Below are positions 33,847 through 44,941 of a stretch of 64,000 nt of DNA, piece by piece. Numbering within the stretch: the first letter of the stretch is position 1; every line of letters starts with the position of its first letter. Both the position numbers and the translations under genes were made by a program. The notes beneath the pieces are model-generated. The model ran no database searches and had not been told where the DNA came from. It saw nothing but the letters and a program-made list of their open reading frames with translations. Source of the DNA: Adiantum capillus-veneris (Eukaryota; Streptophyta; Polypodiopsida; Polypodiales; Pteridaceae); assembly GCA_014529385.2 (NCBI GenBank), contig CM043969.1:12854648-12918647 (forward strand). Direction: 5' to 3'.

Positions 33847-35479
33847 TGTCATAAAATCTAATATCTAATATCTAACCAACCCAAATGATTTTCTCATATT
33901 AAATTGATCACTTAATGTGGGAGAATAAACGGGAACAAGTGTTAAGATATAGACATGTGCTTATAGATCTATCTCAACACGGGGCCAATGGTAAAGGGGT
34001 CCAAATGAGAGATGGTGTATCAAAGAGCAAGGCTAAAAAATGGAGCATAAGACCTTAGGGTTAGCTTCATTGAATACCTCCAATAATGTGTGTAAAAGGC
34101 CTTTGACCTTAGGTGACCTTAGGTAAGCTAGGGCTGAGCTTGAGGCGCGGGAACCCAACCCAGCTCGAGGTGCTTGTCCTGCTTGATGACTAAGGTGCTT
34201 GATGATTGATGTGCTTGAGATGCGTGAGGTGATAATTATTGAGATGCTTGAGGTGCTTGACATGCTTGAGATGCTAGGGTTGCACTTGAGGTGAGAACCC
34301 AACCCAAGCTTAAAGTGCTTATGAGCCAAGCTTGTGGTGGGAACTGGGCCTATGCATGAGGGGCTTGAGGTGTCAAAAAGTCAAAGATTCAATCCCTACA
34401 AGGAGGGGGCGAGCCCTACATGAGGGGGGATGAGAGAGAACACCCACACACTCACACAAGGCATGCATGGTACAAAAAAAAGCAAAAGGGACACTTGTCA
34501 AGTTCCTCCTCATGTTGCCCTCATGGTGTGCCTGAAGCCTATTGGTTGGACACCCAAGGGGTCCAATAATAATTTAGGAGATTTAATTAATTGATTTAGC
34601 ATTTATCTAGGCCTCTCTCTCAAAGGGGAAAGGGGGACACTTGTCTCAAGACTACCCTTGCTCCTTGTAATTCCTCCTGCTTGTGATTGGCTAGGCCTGG
34701 AGGGGTCCAATGAGCTTCAAGCATGAGCTACAAGGGGGGGTCGACCCAAGCAATCTAGGGGGTTTCTTGGGGGGTATACTCACCCACACACACTCACAAA
34801 CACTCTCATTGTGTGCTATGTAAAGTGCAAGAGCTCCCTCTCCTTCCCCAAGCAAGTAGAGGTTGAGAGCCTACACCAACACTCTTGGATATGGAGTGCA
34901 AATCCAACCAAGAGCCATGCTTCAATGCTTAAGCTTGCCATCTCCTTCTTCTTCATTACTATGCTATTATGTATGCTAGCAACAAGAGTTATGATAAGTG
35001 AGGAACTAATTCTTTCTCCTACGAAATGTTTCTTCTTCCTCTTCCCTACCCTCACTCCCTGCTAGCTCTCCCCACCTTCTAAGGTGTTTGAGGTCTTGGG
35101 ACTAAGGCTTGGGATAGTTAAAGCTTTCTTCAAGTTTATGTTATGTTTGTGATGCATGAAGCTTTCCCTCTTCATTGCATCACCTAGGTCACAATGAACA
35201 CAAAGATTGTATTGTAACAAGTCTCTCTTAATGGGAGAAATCATAATACAAATGCCTATTGGAGGGGGGACCGGCTCCACATAAATCCGGTCCTCAAATG
35301 TTGTCATGTTCTCTAAATTCTCTCTCTTGAAAAAGTATTTTTCATGCCAAGTTAACTAATTGCTATGATTATGTTTCTATCTTCAACTATGTTCACCCGC
35401 TATGCTCACAAAGTCATTTCTCAAAAGTACTTTCATTAATTTCCGATACTCTCAAGTTAAATAGGCCAATTCCATTACA
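33847..35479 (+). repeat. 5' LTR of chromovirus G2 (about 1.63 kb)
   Basis: It begins TGTCATAAAATCTAATATCT and ends TTCCATTACA, just before the primer binding site. Its first 285 bases or so recur at 41342-41626. It contains an internal degenerate repeat at about 34145-34375 built from GATGCTTGAGGTG-type units. A small deletion or insertion (GACCTTAGGTGACCTTAGGT against GACCTTAGGT) distinguishes the two LTR copies. Confidence 0.85.
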
Positions 35480-35480
35480 T

Positions 35481-35492
35481 TGGTATCAGAGC
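35481..35492 (+). other. Primer binding site of G2 (initiator Met tRNA)
   Basis: TGGTATCAGAGC, an exact match to the common plant site, one base after the LTR end. Confidence 0.9.
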
Positions 35493-35851
35493 ATTTGGTT
35501 TCTCTTTTCTTGCTTAAGAAGAGAGGTCCTTAAGTAGCCTATAAATGGTCGATGTTGTTAATTATATTAGGGTAAGTGGAACTGGGATCTATTATCGGTT
35601 TTGTTGAGCCCACTATGTGGGGGATGGTGCACACCTCGAGAGCTTTGGTCTTAATAATGGAGTCTTTTTAGACTGGCCTACGGCTTTACCATTATTGAGC
35701 CATAAGAAGTCCGAAAGGAGCTAGCCCTTGGCAACTCTGCTATGTTAGACCTACTCCTCTACTCTCTATAATTAACCACTTCGAGCCGTGGGTGTAGATA
35801 CTTAAGAGCCGATTTTCAAAGGCTAAGAGGAGTGGCAACTAAGGTTTTGAA

Positions 35852-37600
35852 TTGCCAAAGCATACACTAAGTACATACATAAATTTTGTTAACATGGCTG
35901 ACAATAATCAAGAGAGTATAATGAACATTGATAGCTTTGATTTTTCACATGAAGGTGCTAATGATGATGCTCCCATGTTTGTGAATTATCTCGTCACTAG
36001 GTTACAACAAGCTATGGGACACCCTGCTTTGCAAGCCGAAGTTAGTCAACAACTTCGTGCTTATGGAATTTCCCTTCCTCTCTAAGAGGAGAGAGAGCTT
36101 AGGAGGCCTCTTGAAGAGACCCCCAAAAGAAGACTCTCTCCCATTCGAGAGGACGAATCCAAAGAGCAATGAAAGTTTAAGTTCCTCTGAAGATGTGGCT
36201 CCACAAAGACGGAGGTCTAGACGATCGCCCACTCCTCCCAAGAGGAAAAGATCAACACATAGTCCTTCTCCTCATCACTCTGAAAGTCAAGAGGGTGAAA
36301 TCATGTTAACCTGTCATGCTTTTTCATGTCCCGTACAATGCTAACTAGCACAATTTTGACATATGCTAACTAGTACAATAACTTGAGCTACATCTCCAAG
36401 ATCTATGACATATGATATATCAATAGAAAGCACTTGAAACAAGGAATCCAAATGTACAGCCTCCAACAAATGTTGATATTATTTGTAAAAAGTTTACCGG
36501 ACGCCCAACTTTTTGAAGATGTGCTAACTTGAAACTGCTAACTAGCACAAAAAGCGCGACAGGTTAACATGCTTTCACCCAAGAGAGGAAACAAAGGAAG
36601 AAAAGGGCTAAGAAGAGGTCACCCTCTTCTCCTTCTTCTTCACCTTCCTCCTCTTCTGACGAAAGTTATGGTTATTATCCTAGAGAATACAAGAGGGGAG
36701 GACAACGAAAATCATTTCCTGCATGGCGAAGGTCACAAAAGCTAAAGAAGTTCAAGGAGGGAGGAAAGAGTATCTCTTTTCTCACCTATGATGGCACCTT
36801 CGGTGGTACCGACAAAGTGTTGGCCTTCATCCAGCAATTTGATGCGGCCTTTGGAGATGAGGGCTTCAGAGAGTCCTCTAAGCTACGCCATGTAGCTATG
36901 CACTTCCAAAAATCAGCTCGTCAATGGTGGGCTATCCTTCGTGGAAATGGTGAAGCCCCAAAGACATGGAAAACTCTACGAGTTTCCATCATGAAGCAAC
37001 TCCTTGCAAGCGATGCAAAGGACAAAGTGCTTACCGAATGGCGCAGCTTGAAGATCCTCTCCCATGAGTCTATCCACAAATATGTAGATAAGTTTTGGGA
37101 TTTACATCTTAAGGCTACTGTCTTTCAAAAGATAGACTTTGCCGAGCAAAGGCAGCAATTCTGTGCGGGATTACCTGAAGAGATGGCCGAATACATCAAT
37201 TCTCAATGGCCTGGTACTATTAGCGAAGTAATCCATCACACCATGGTTGTTTCACGCATCAATTTCCATCAAGGGGCTGGACGTAATGTCAAGCCCATGG
37301 AAAACAAAGACAAAAATGATGCAAAGGGGAAAACCAATGTTCAAAATACTTCCCAAGTCAATTCCAACAACAACAACAATCGGTCCAAGGAGAAGGGAGT
37401 TTACAAAGGTAAAAACAAACTCTCTCTTGAAGAGCTTGAAGATTTTCGCAAGGACCATAAGTGTTTCAAGTGTGGGGAGCAAGGACATGGCTATCGTTCT
37501 TGCCCCAAGAAGAATACTCGCAATGAGACTCCTAGGGCTTCCACCATCGAAGCTCCAAAAGAGGATGCTCATTGCAAAGGATCATCACTTTCCTATGCTT
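35852..37600 (+). pseudogene. Chromovirus G2 gag
   Basis: It starts at 35852 (or the ATG in MADNNQESIMNIDSF at about 35894). The frame stops at 36083-36085 (GISLPL stop), passes to another frame (SNESLSSSEDVAPQRRRSRR) and is cut by a 254-base TTAA-flanked insertion at 36310-36563. The capsid region resumes from 36568 ([32 protein letters not shown]). The nucleocapsid knuckle is [14 protein letters not shown] at about 37461-37502. Gag would form the particle core; this copy cannot. Confidence 0.8.
36310..36563 (+). mobile_element. 254-base MITE with TTAA target duplication
   Basis: TTAA at 36306-36309 and at 36564-36567 flank a segment starting CCTGTCATGCTTTTT and ending AAAAAGCGCGACAGG, i.e. 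15-base inverted ends with two mismatches. Inside, GCTAACTAGCACA recurs near both ends (about 36342, 36366 as a variant, 36539 and inverted context). It has no coding capacity. TTAA duplication is typical of piggyBac-type transposition. It interrupts the G2 gag frame. Confidence 0.7.
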
Positions 37601-38900
37601 GGGGAAAGGTAAGAGAGCATGATGCCTGCATCTTGTTTGACTCTGGCTCTACTCTTAACTTCATATCAATGGAGTTGGCCACCAAGTTGGGCATTCAAGC
37701 TTTTGAGATGGGAGATATAGTAGTGGTTGATGTAGCTTTGAAGGGAAAACAAGCCTCTGTTACTCCCTTGATTGGGAATTTGAGGCTTCATGTCCAAAGC
37801 TATGTCAACAAGGAAGACTTCTTCATCTCTCCTCTCCAACATGAGGATGTTATCCTAGGGGCACCATGGTTTGATCACATGGCTGCCAACATGAAGTTCC
37901 CTGAAAGGAGAATCTACTTCACCTACAGGGGAAAGAACATGTATATAGATGCTAGTGAGCGTGGTCACACTATTCCACTTGTAAATCCTCCTGCTTTTGA
38001 TAAGTCAATGAAGAGCTCAGTTTCTGCGTACATGATTTTTGTCAAAGAGTCTCTAAAAGATACTAATGTTTCATCAAATGTAAATTGTAGGAATCAAGAA
38101 GAGTTAGACTTGTCTAATTTTCTAAAAGGATTCCAAGATGTGTTCATCGATGATATCCCTATGGACTTACCTCCAAAACGAGGGGATGATGACCATCGTA
38201 TTGAGCTCCTTCCTGGAAGCTCACCACCTAACAAGCCTCCTTATCGAGCCTCACAAGCTCAACAAGAGGAGATCATGAGGCAAGTACAAGATCTGGTAGA
38301 CAAAGGGATGGTGAGGCCTAGTTCCTCTCCCTTTTGTTCTCCAATCCTTTTAGTGCAAAAGAAAGATGGTACATACCGTATGTGTGTGGACTATCGAGCA
38401 CTAAACCATATCACTATCAAAAACAGATTTTCCGTACCTCGGGTAGAAGATCTGTTTTATAAGCTACAAGGCTCGACCTACTTCAGTAGGATTGACCTTA
38501 AGAGTGGCTATCATCAAATAAGGATAGTGGATGAAGATATCTTAAAGACCGCGTTTCGCACAACGTTTGGTCTTTATGAATATCTAGTCATGCCTTTTGG
38601 CTGGACTAATGCACCAGCTACGTTCAATCGTTTGATGGAAAAAAACTTTAGACCATACCGCAAATTCACTGGAGTGTTCTTTGATGATATCATCATCAAA
38701 GATGATATCATCAAATTTTTAGACCATACCGCAAATTCACTGGAGTGTTCTTTGATGATATCATCATCTACTCCAAGTCTTTGGAGGAACATAAACAACA
38801 TCTCCAAGTGATTTTTCAAGCATTGAGGGAGAATAAGCTTTTTCTCAACCAAAAGAAAAGTGAATTCTTCCTACAAGAGATTCAATACCTAGGTCATATT
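37600..38900 (+). pseudogene. Chromovirus G2 protease and reverse transcriptase
   Basis: Protease motif [11 protein letters not shown] at about 37635; then the LTR-gypsy RT pattern [64 protein letters not shown] and the catalytic box GVFFDDIII at about 38673. A 71-base tandem duplication repeats the segment with the FFDD box, shifts the frame and stops it at 38809-38811. The normal continuation ([20 protein letters not shown]) follows in another frame. Confidence 0.85.
38650..38791 (+). repeat. 71-base tandem duplication inside the G2 RT active site
   Basis: AGACCATACCGCAAATTCAC through TTTGATGATATCATCATC starts at 38650 and again at 38721. The length is not a multiple of three, so the frame is lost exactly at the catalytic FFDD box. 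Confidence 0.9.
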
Positions 38901-39482
38901 ATCTCTAAATTGTGGTATCCAAATGGATCCATCAAAGTTAGAGGTAATAAAAGCATGGCCTAACCCAAGAAATCTACATGAGCTAAGAAGCTTTGTTGGT
39001 ATGTGCGCATACTATAGACGCTTCATAGCAAAATTCTCTCAAGTAGCAGGACCACTACACGACTTAACTAAGAAGAACGTTAAGTTTGTGTGGACTGCTA
39101 AGGAGAAAAATGCTTTGAAAAGCTCAAAGAGAATCTTACTTCCCAACCAGTCCTCGGGCTTCCGGATCTCTCAAAGCCATTTGAGGTCCAATGTGATGCT
39201 TGTGGTGATTGCCTTGCAGCAGTTTTTCTTCAAGAAGGGCATGCCATAGCATATGAGAAAGAGCTTTTAGCTGTTCTACATGCCCTAGACACATGGAAGC
39301 ACTATCTATTGGGGACTCCATTTATCCTATGAACCGACCACCAAAGTCTCAAGTATTTCATGATGCAAACCAAGCTTTCCGACAAACAAATGAGGTGGGC
39401 AAATTTTCTTTCGCAATTTAATTTCCATATTGCTCACATAGCTGGTAAGCACAATCAAGTGGCCGATGCACTTTCACGATGA
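38901..39482 (+). pseudogene. Chromovirus G2 RNase H region, degraded
   Basis: LEVIKAWPNPRNLHELRSFV and GMCAYYRRFIAKFSQVAGPL (from about 38935) are the RT thumb to RNase H link. KFVWTAKEKNAL is followed by a frameshift near 39115, then pieces of RNase H (YEKELLAVLHALDTWKHYLL, TDHQSLKYF after a stop) up to the typical end HNQVADALSR at about 39450-39480. Several frames are involved and none is intact. Confidence 0.75.
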
Positions 39483-39497
39483 CCCAAAGTTAATGCG

Positions 39498-40472
39498 GTG
39501 TCTATAGCTACTCACAATGATCTATCCTCTATGATAGATGAGTATGCTAATGAACGTGACTTTAGAGACATAATGTCAGCCCTTGCTTTGGGGAAGAAAG
39601 AGGAACCATTCACCTTGCAGGATGGTTATCTTCTTCACGACAATAGGCTATGTGTTACCCATTCCCTTTGTGAGAAAGTTATGTATGAATCCCATGCTCC
39701 TCCATATGCGGGGCATAGAGGTATTCAACCTACTCTCCGAGGAGTAGAGACGTACTTCTATTGGCCTACCATAAAATTGGACATACAAGAGTATGTTTCA
39801 AAATGTGTAGTATGCCAAAAGACCAAGTATGATAGAGGGAAGCAGCATGGATTACTCCAGCCATTGCCTATTCCAAATTCACCATGGGAGAGTATATCCA
39901 TGGATTTCATCTTTGGATTACCCAAGTCTATCCATGGGAATACAGAAATATGGACAATAGTTGACAGGTTTAGCAAGCAAGCACATTTTATTCCTGTCAA
40001 AAAGACTATTAAGGCACATCAAATGGAAACTCTCTTCATATCTCATATTTTCAAGCACCATGGATTACCCACATCCATCGTGTTAGATAGAGATCCTAGA
40101 ATGACCAGTAATTTTTGGAAAGGTCTCTTTGAAAATCTAGGAACAAGATTGAATTTCTCTTCGGCCTATCACCCACAAAGGGATGGCCAAAGTGAGATAG
40201 CCAATCTCATGATACTCGATCTACTCAAGACTTATGTTACCGAAGTAGATCAACGATCACAATGGGAAAAGTACTTACCTCTTGTAGAGTATGCCTACAA
40301 TAATACTGTTCATACTTCTATGGAAAAAGCACCCTTTGAGATCATTGAGGGAAGACCTAAAAGTCCCTTTCTACTCAAAGTACATGGGAAGATCTTCGCC
40401 GCCGATGAGTATATCCGTGACCTACAAGAATCTTTTCAAAAGATTAGGGAGGCTATATTTATCTCTCAATAA
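39498..40472 (+). pseudogene. Chromovirus G2 integrase core
   Basis: It carries the HHCC zinc-binding region (HRGIQPTLRGVETYFYWPTI, then CVVCQKTK), followed by the catalytic core: SMDFIFGLPKS, VLDRDPRMTSNFW and AYHPQRDGQSEIAN, giving Asp, Asp and Glu of the DDE triad. The frame is open over 324 codons and closes at 40470-40472 within FISQ stop. The next codons restart in another frame. Confidence 0.85.
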
Positions 40473-40511
40473 AGACAAAAAGATGCTGCTGACAAGCACA
40501 AAAGAGCCTTA

Positions 40512-40982
40512 ATGTTCAAAGAAAATGATTGGGTCTTACTCAAGTTTCCTAAGGCTCGATTAAGGCAAACGATGGGCAAAAATCATACGGGCCATCAAAA
40601 GTATTATGCTAAACTAGCAAAAAGATACTATGGTCCTTTCCAAATCTTGAATCCCATCAATGAGACAGCTTATCAACTCAAGTTGCCCAACCATTGGCTT
40701 ATACACAATGCCTTTCATGTAAGCCTACTTAAGACCTACAAAGGAGAGCCACCAACTGAACCAATTATTGAAGACCCTCCCGAAGTTGAAGACCAAGAAG
40801 AGGTGCTACAACCCGAAGCTGTTCTTTGGCATGAAGACAAGGTACTACGACATGGTAAGATTATCCGACGGTATCTTATTAAGTTTAAAAATTATCCTTT
40901 TGAAGATGCTAGATGGATGCAAGGAATACAGCTTAAGGATAGTATGAACCTTGTCAATGCTTACATTGCTACATTAGAGTAA
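40512..40982 (+). pseudogene. Chromovirus G2 integrase C-terminus with chromodomain
   Basis: FKENDWVLLKFPKARLRQTM and LAKRYYGPFQILNPINETAY form the SH3-like integrase tail. LIHNAFHVSLLKTY follows, and then a chromodomain, VLRHGKIIRRYLIKFKNYPF to WMQGIQLKD, at about 40850-40935. Chromodomains direct such elements to chromatin marks. It is open to TAA at 40980-40982, separated from the integrase core by a single stop/frame change. Confidence 0.85.
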
Positions 40983-41341
40983 GCAAATGTACAAATTTCT
41001 TTTAAATGAATCATGTTTTTGTCTTATAAGACTAGTCCTCTTTTTAATTGTGCACAAATTTAACTAGTGTGCATGCTTGGAATCATATTTGTGATGACGA
41101 CGTCTCTCAAACACCAAGTAGAATTTGTCACTCTACTTTGGGAGAATGAAATGGACTAAAGAGCAGACATGCTTGCGGCAGCTATGTCTCCCAAGCACCA
41201 AATGGATTAGTCATCCATCTTGGAAAGATGTCGTAGGGTAAAAAGGGATCCTCTACCCGCTAAGTAAAATTGACTAATGACTAAAGCTTTATCTCTTCTA
41301 CCTCATAGTCGAGGACGACTATGATTTCAAGAGAGAGGTAA
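40983..41341 (+). other. G2 3' non-coding region with polypurine tract
   Basis: It contains GTCGAGGACGAC at about 41310, a typical chromovirus 3' motif, and the purine run AAGAGAGAGGTAA directly before the 3' LTR at 41342. Confidence 0.7.
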
Positions 41342-41626
41342 TGTCATAAAATCTAATATCTAATATCTAACCAATCCAAATGATTTTCTCATATTAAATT
41401 GATCACTTAATGTGGGAGAATAAATGGGAACAAGTGTTAAGATATAGACATGTGCTTATAGATCTATCTCAACACGGGGCCAATGGTAAAGGGACCCAAA
41501 TGAGAGATGGTGTATCAAAGATCAAGGCTAACAAATGGAGCATAAGACCTTAGGGTTAGCTTCATTGAAGAACTCCAATAATGTGTGTAAAAGGCCTTTG
41601 ACCTTAGGTAAGCTAGGGCTGAGCTT
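41342..41626 (+). repeat. Truncated 3' LTR of chromovirus G2
   Basis: It matches the first part of the 5' LTR (33847 onward) with few differences, then breaks off after GCTAGGGCTGAGCTTG. The other LTR continues AGGCGCGGGAACC; here GCGATGGCGAATGG follows. About 1.35 kb of LTR is missing. Confidence 0.85.
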
Positions 41627-42251
41627 GGCGATGGCGAATGGTTAACAGGAGGAAAGCGTCGTGCGGGGATTTGTGACAAAAAATACTAACTCTGCTGACA
41701 GTTATACGTGTTGCCGCCATAAAAGCTCCACCACTCGCCATTCCTAGACTTGTGTGCGTTGCTGCTGTTGTGGAAGACATGCATTGGACAAGACTGCGAC
41801 CCATCCTTGAAATAATTACTACTCGCGTGCAATCTGACCGTTGGGCGCTTAAAAATTGAAAAGTGTGCCTCCACTGATACTGGACGGATTTCCAGTCTGG
41901 CTCAACCATACTGGTACTCATTCTAAGGTCATCCTGATCTGGTTCTTCTGGTACTTGTTCTGAAATTGGAATTGGTTGCACATGAAAAAGTCCAAAAATG
42001 TCTGATTTTGGTATCTCTTGATCAGCAAGTTCCAGTTCCTTAGTACCTTGTTCTGGCCCAGTTTCTCTAGCCTCTGAATAATAAAGCTTGATCTTTGCCC
42101 CATTATATACTCTTGGAAACAATAATCCAGATAAATCTTTCAGTCTGACTATGCCATTGGAGAAGACCCAGTCTACCTCAAATGGTCCTGCCCAGGCAAT
42201 CTTGAGGTTTGGATTCTTTGGACCCAGTCTAGAATGATATAGAAGCACCAA
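41627..42251 (-). pseudogene. G1 pol, integrase C-terminal tail
   Basis: Read leftward: VLLYHSRLGPKNPNLKIAWA, GPFEVDWVFSNGIVRLKDLS and KIKLYYSEARET. These are the barrel-like integrase tail of Tat/Athila-type gypsy elements (PGKLKSRWxGPF pattern). The frame stays open to the border with G2. The last about 90 residues, after DDLRMSTSMVEPDWKSVQYQ, are not recognisable. It belongs with the fragments at 42.3-42.8 kb and 59.2-64 kb. Confidence 0.65.
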
Positions 42252-42284
42252 ATATCGTTTCTAGAATTACCGAACTTTAATCCT

Positions 42285-42725
42285 TCATTGTTGAACAATT
42301 TCTTGTTCCAACATAGCCCATTGCTTGAGTTCATCTAATTGCATCAGTACATCTAGCCATTTTCTAAGATTATGGTTGAAGTCTAAGCCATACTTCACAG
42401 CCATTCTCAGACTTGGGATCACAAACTCCATAGGAACCACAGCTTCAGTGCCATACACCATTTTGAATGGTGTCATTCCAGTAGTTACCTTATAAGCTGT
42501 CCTATAAGCCCAATGGTGTCATTCCAGTAGTTACCTTATAAGCTGTCCTATAAGCCCATAGAGCAGTCTGAAGTTTCAAATCCCACTGGTCTTGTTTCTT
42601 TTGCACCACCTTAGTAAGAATAGTCTTTATTGTCTTGTTGCTACTTTTGGCCTGTCCATTGCATCTGGGATAGTAAGGAGTAGATTTCCGATGCTTGACT
42701 GAAAGCATATCCAATAGGATTTCCA
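42285..42725 (-). pseudogene. G1 integrase, core end
   Basis: Fragments LLDMLSVKHRKSTPYYPRCN, GQAKSSNKTIKTILTKVVQK and LQTALWAYRTAYKVTTGMTP, then (frame changed) FKMVYGTEAVVPMEFVIPSL. This is the end of a gypsy integrase core. The E of the DDE triad lies in NGQAKSSNK as Lys instead of Glu, a further sign of decay. A 46-base tandem duplication shifts the frame. The matching N-terminal integrase half lies at 59169-59550, across the R3 insertion; about 40 residues with the second catalytic Asp are missing. Confidence 0.75.
42467..42560 (-). repeat. 46-base tandem duplication in G1 integrase
   Basis: ATGGTGTCATTCCAGTAGTT through CCTATAAGCCCA starts at about 42467 and again at about 42513. The 46-base step shifts the integrase frame and creates the stop after MTPLGL. 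Confidence 0.9.
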
Positions 42726-42841
42726 TGGTGTACAAGGATTTCCATGGCGTGGAAGGAGGATCGGGTAAAAGCAGATTGAAGTACTGAGGGACAACTGAAG
42801 GACTGATCAAGGGTAAATCCTTCCAATAGGATTTCCATGGC
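42709..42841 (+). repeat. Scrambled junction with duplicated R3 end
   Basis: CCAATAGGATTTCCATGG occurs at about 42710 and 42824. CGTGGAAGGAGGATCGGGTA with AAAGCAGATTGAAGTACT occurs at about 42749 and again at 42841. The left end of R3 is therefore partly duplicated at its border with G1, which hides any target site duplication. Confidence 0.8.
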
Positions 42842-42892
42842 GTGGAAGGAGGATCGGGTAAAAGCAGATTGAAGTACTCAGGGACAACTGAA

Positions 42893-43404
42893 GGACTTCG
42901 AGTTCTTTTCGACATTATCAAGTCTTGTAGCAAACAAAAGGACCTACAAATGTGCACCAAAATACATGCTGACATTCTTGATAGGGGGTTGCTTGAAGAG
43001 GAGATTTCGCTTGGAAATGCAGTACTTACCATGTATGCAAAATGTGGTGCACTCACAAAAGCTAGAAAACTGTCCCAGCAAGGAATGTTGTCACATGGAA
43101 TGCACTTATCTGTGCATATGCTCAGAGTGGGCTTGGTCATGAAGCATTGAGCTATTTTGGATGAATGCAAAAAGAGGGGATTTTCCCTAATACAGTTACT
43201 TACATTTGCATCCTAAAATCCTGCGGGAGCATTGGAGCAGTTGACAAAGGTGATGAGATACATGCAGAGATTGGGAGAAGTGGACTATTACAGGAAGATA
43301 TCGTTGTTGGGACGGCTTTAGTGGACATGTATGCTAAGTGTGGTGCCCAAAGTGGCCGCCCACATGAGGTTCAACGGCCATCCTATTTTAAAATGGTTGT
43401 GTGA
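42893..43404 (+). pseudogene. Captured PPR-protein fragment in R3 left repeat
   Basis: SKQKDLQMCTKIHADILDRG and EISLGNAVLTMYAKCGALTK are a plant PPR (pentatricopeptide) repeat, the organellar RNA-binding type with CxxIHA and NALLTMYAKCG motifs. The frame then shifts (LSQQGMLSHGM...) and resumes as MQKEGIFPNTVTYICILKSC, GSIGAVDKGDEIHAEI and VGTALVDMYAKCGA. About five repeats' worth remains, without start or end. The same segment, with the same frameshift, is in the right repeat at 49780-50291, so it was captured before the two repeats separated. Confidence 0.8.
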
Positions 43405-43661
43405 ACAAAATAAAGGGAGGCCATGGCGTTCAGAAAACGGGCAGCGGCGCAAGCAGGGAATGGGGAGCTCGCAACAACGAGCGCAGTGATGCTCGGATGA
43501 TGCCGATCAAGAAGCAGGAAATGCTCAGCTTGCAGGAGCGCTCTCTTTTGGCACCGGTTTTGTCACTTTTTGTTCTTCTCTAGACCGTCTCCCGCCACGT
43601 CATAAGGCCAACTCCCGCGCCACGTCAATGACGCCCGGCGCCACTGCTAAGGGAGGGCACA

Positions 43662-43680
43662 CTCTATTAATAGAGGGACG
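43662..43680 (+). promoter_or_regulatory. TATA-like element of R3 repeat
   Basis: CTATTAATAGAGGGACGC lies upstream of the (CT)n tract. The right repeat has the same sequence at about 50547. It is a candidate promoter of R3, placing the (CT)n tracts in the transcribed leader. Confidence 0.4.
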
Positions 43681-43818
43681 CATTTTTTCATGGGGGGATA
43701 GCAAGCAAAAACGAAGGGAAGAGGCTATCAACGAAGGAGGTTGGAAAAGAAAATGAGGAGAGGCGGCAAGCTAGGGGAAGGAATCACGAGCTCTCTCTCT
43801 CTCGGAGCTTGGACAAAG

Positions 43819-43927
<109 letters not shown>

Positions 43928-44136
43928 GCTTTGGGAAGGATCCGTGCTAGAGCAATAAGGCAAGACGAAAGGGGAGATAAAGAAGGGCAAGGGGAGCTCT
44001 CTCTCGCTCTCGTCCTCGAGGCAAGCAAGGAGTTTCCTCTCCCTCTCAAGATTGAACGAAGCAATCAAAGCAAAGGAGAGACTCTCCCTCTCTCCCTCTC
44101 TAGCTCGAACGAAGCAATCAAAGCAAAGGAGGGTTA

Positions 44137-44239
<103 letters not shown>

Positions 44240-44902
44240 GGATAAGCAAAAGGACTTGTTCTCGTGCACAAGCAAGAAGACTCTTTCTCTCTTGCTCTCG
44301 ACATTCAAATAAGAAGAGAAAAATCTAACGAGTGAAAGGTTTCGAGCAGAAGAAGGTAATCAAGAAAGTAAGATTGAAGCGGCTTGGAAAGGGAGTCGGA
44401 GCTTGAAGGCAATACAAAATCAAGTGGATTAAAGGAGAAGTTGAGGTCGTGAACGACAGATAAGGCAGGGCAAAGCGCACAAAGCAGGAAATTGCAAGAT
44501 AATTGATAATAATTGAGGCTTGATGATCGAGGTAGTGAACTGAATTGAAGACTGCGGAATCCACGGGCAATCAAAGCAGATGAAGCGACATGAGGGAGTT
44601 ACCATCATCGTCATCGACTAGAGATTGATTAAATAAATGTTAAGCCCCGGTGTCGTTAATGGCCCGGTTAGTTCTATAAAGCAGGAACTTAAACTCCTAG
44701 TTAGCAGCTGATCCAAGTGACGGCGCTGGTAACAGCCCGCCTTGGCTAAGGACTAAATTGTACTCAAAGTAATATTCAATTAATTAATGATTGCGGTGAT
44801 TGCCAGAGTTATCAGTTGTTCTTGTTCTCTCTCTTTCACACCTCCCACAACCAGAGGCCCGACGCATGTCCGGCTCACGTAGCGAACATATATCCCCCAA
44901 CA

Positions 44903-44920
44903 TCTTTGGTGAACCCGACG
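44903..44920 (+). other. Candidate primer binding site of R3
   Basis: TCTTTGGTGAACCCGACG directly follows the repeat end CCCCCAACA. It is in the right place for a primer binding site, and its TTGG start is typical, but I cannot match it confidently to a tRNA 3' end. Confidence 0.35.
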
Positions 44921-44941
44921 CGAAACGAGCTGGGGTGGGAG

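Larger units (their letters stand above)
33847..41626 (+). mobile_element. Chromovirus (Ty3/gypsy) G2, 3' LTR truncated
   Basis: Complete 5' LTR (33847-35479), primer binding site TGGTATCAGAGC, gag, protease, RT, RNase H, integrase and a C-terminal chromodomain, polypurine tract and the first about 285 bases of the 3' LTR (41342-41626), all on the plus strand. It sits between two parts of the minus-strand gypsy element G1. The coding region is broken by stops, a 254-base TTAA insertion in gag and a 71-base duplication in RT, so it is dead. Confidence 0.85.

Noticed and set aside
34033-34329. Minus-strand Ser-rich frame in the G2 LTR
   Set aside because: It lies in the degenerate GATGCTTGAGGTG repeat of the LTR and has no counterpart elsewhere.
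42842-43404. PPR gene as a functional host gene
   Set aside because: No start, internal frameshift, no continuation, and an identical broken copy in the other R3 repeat.
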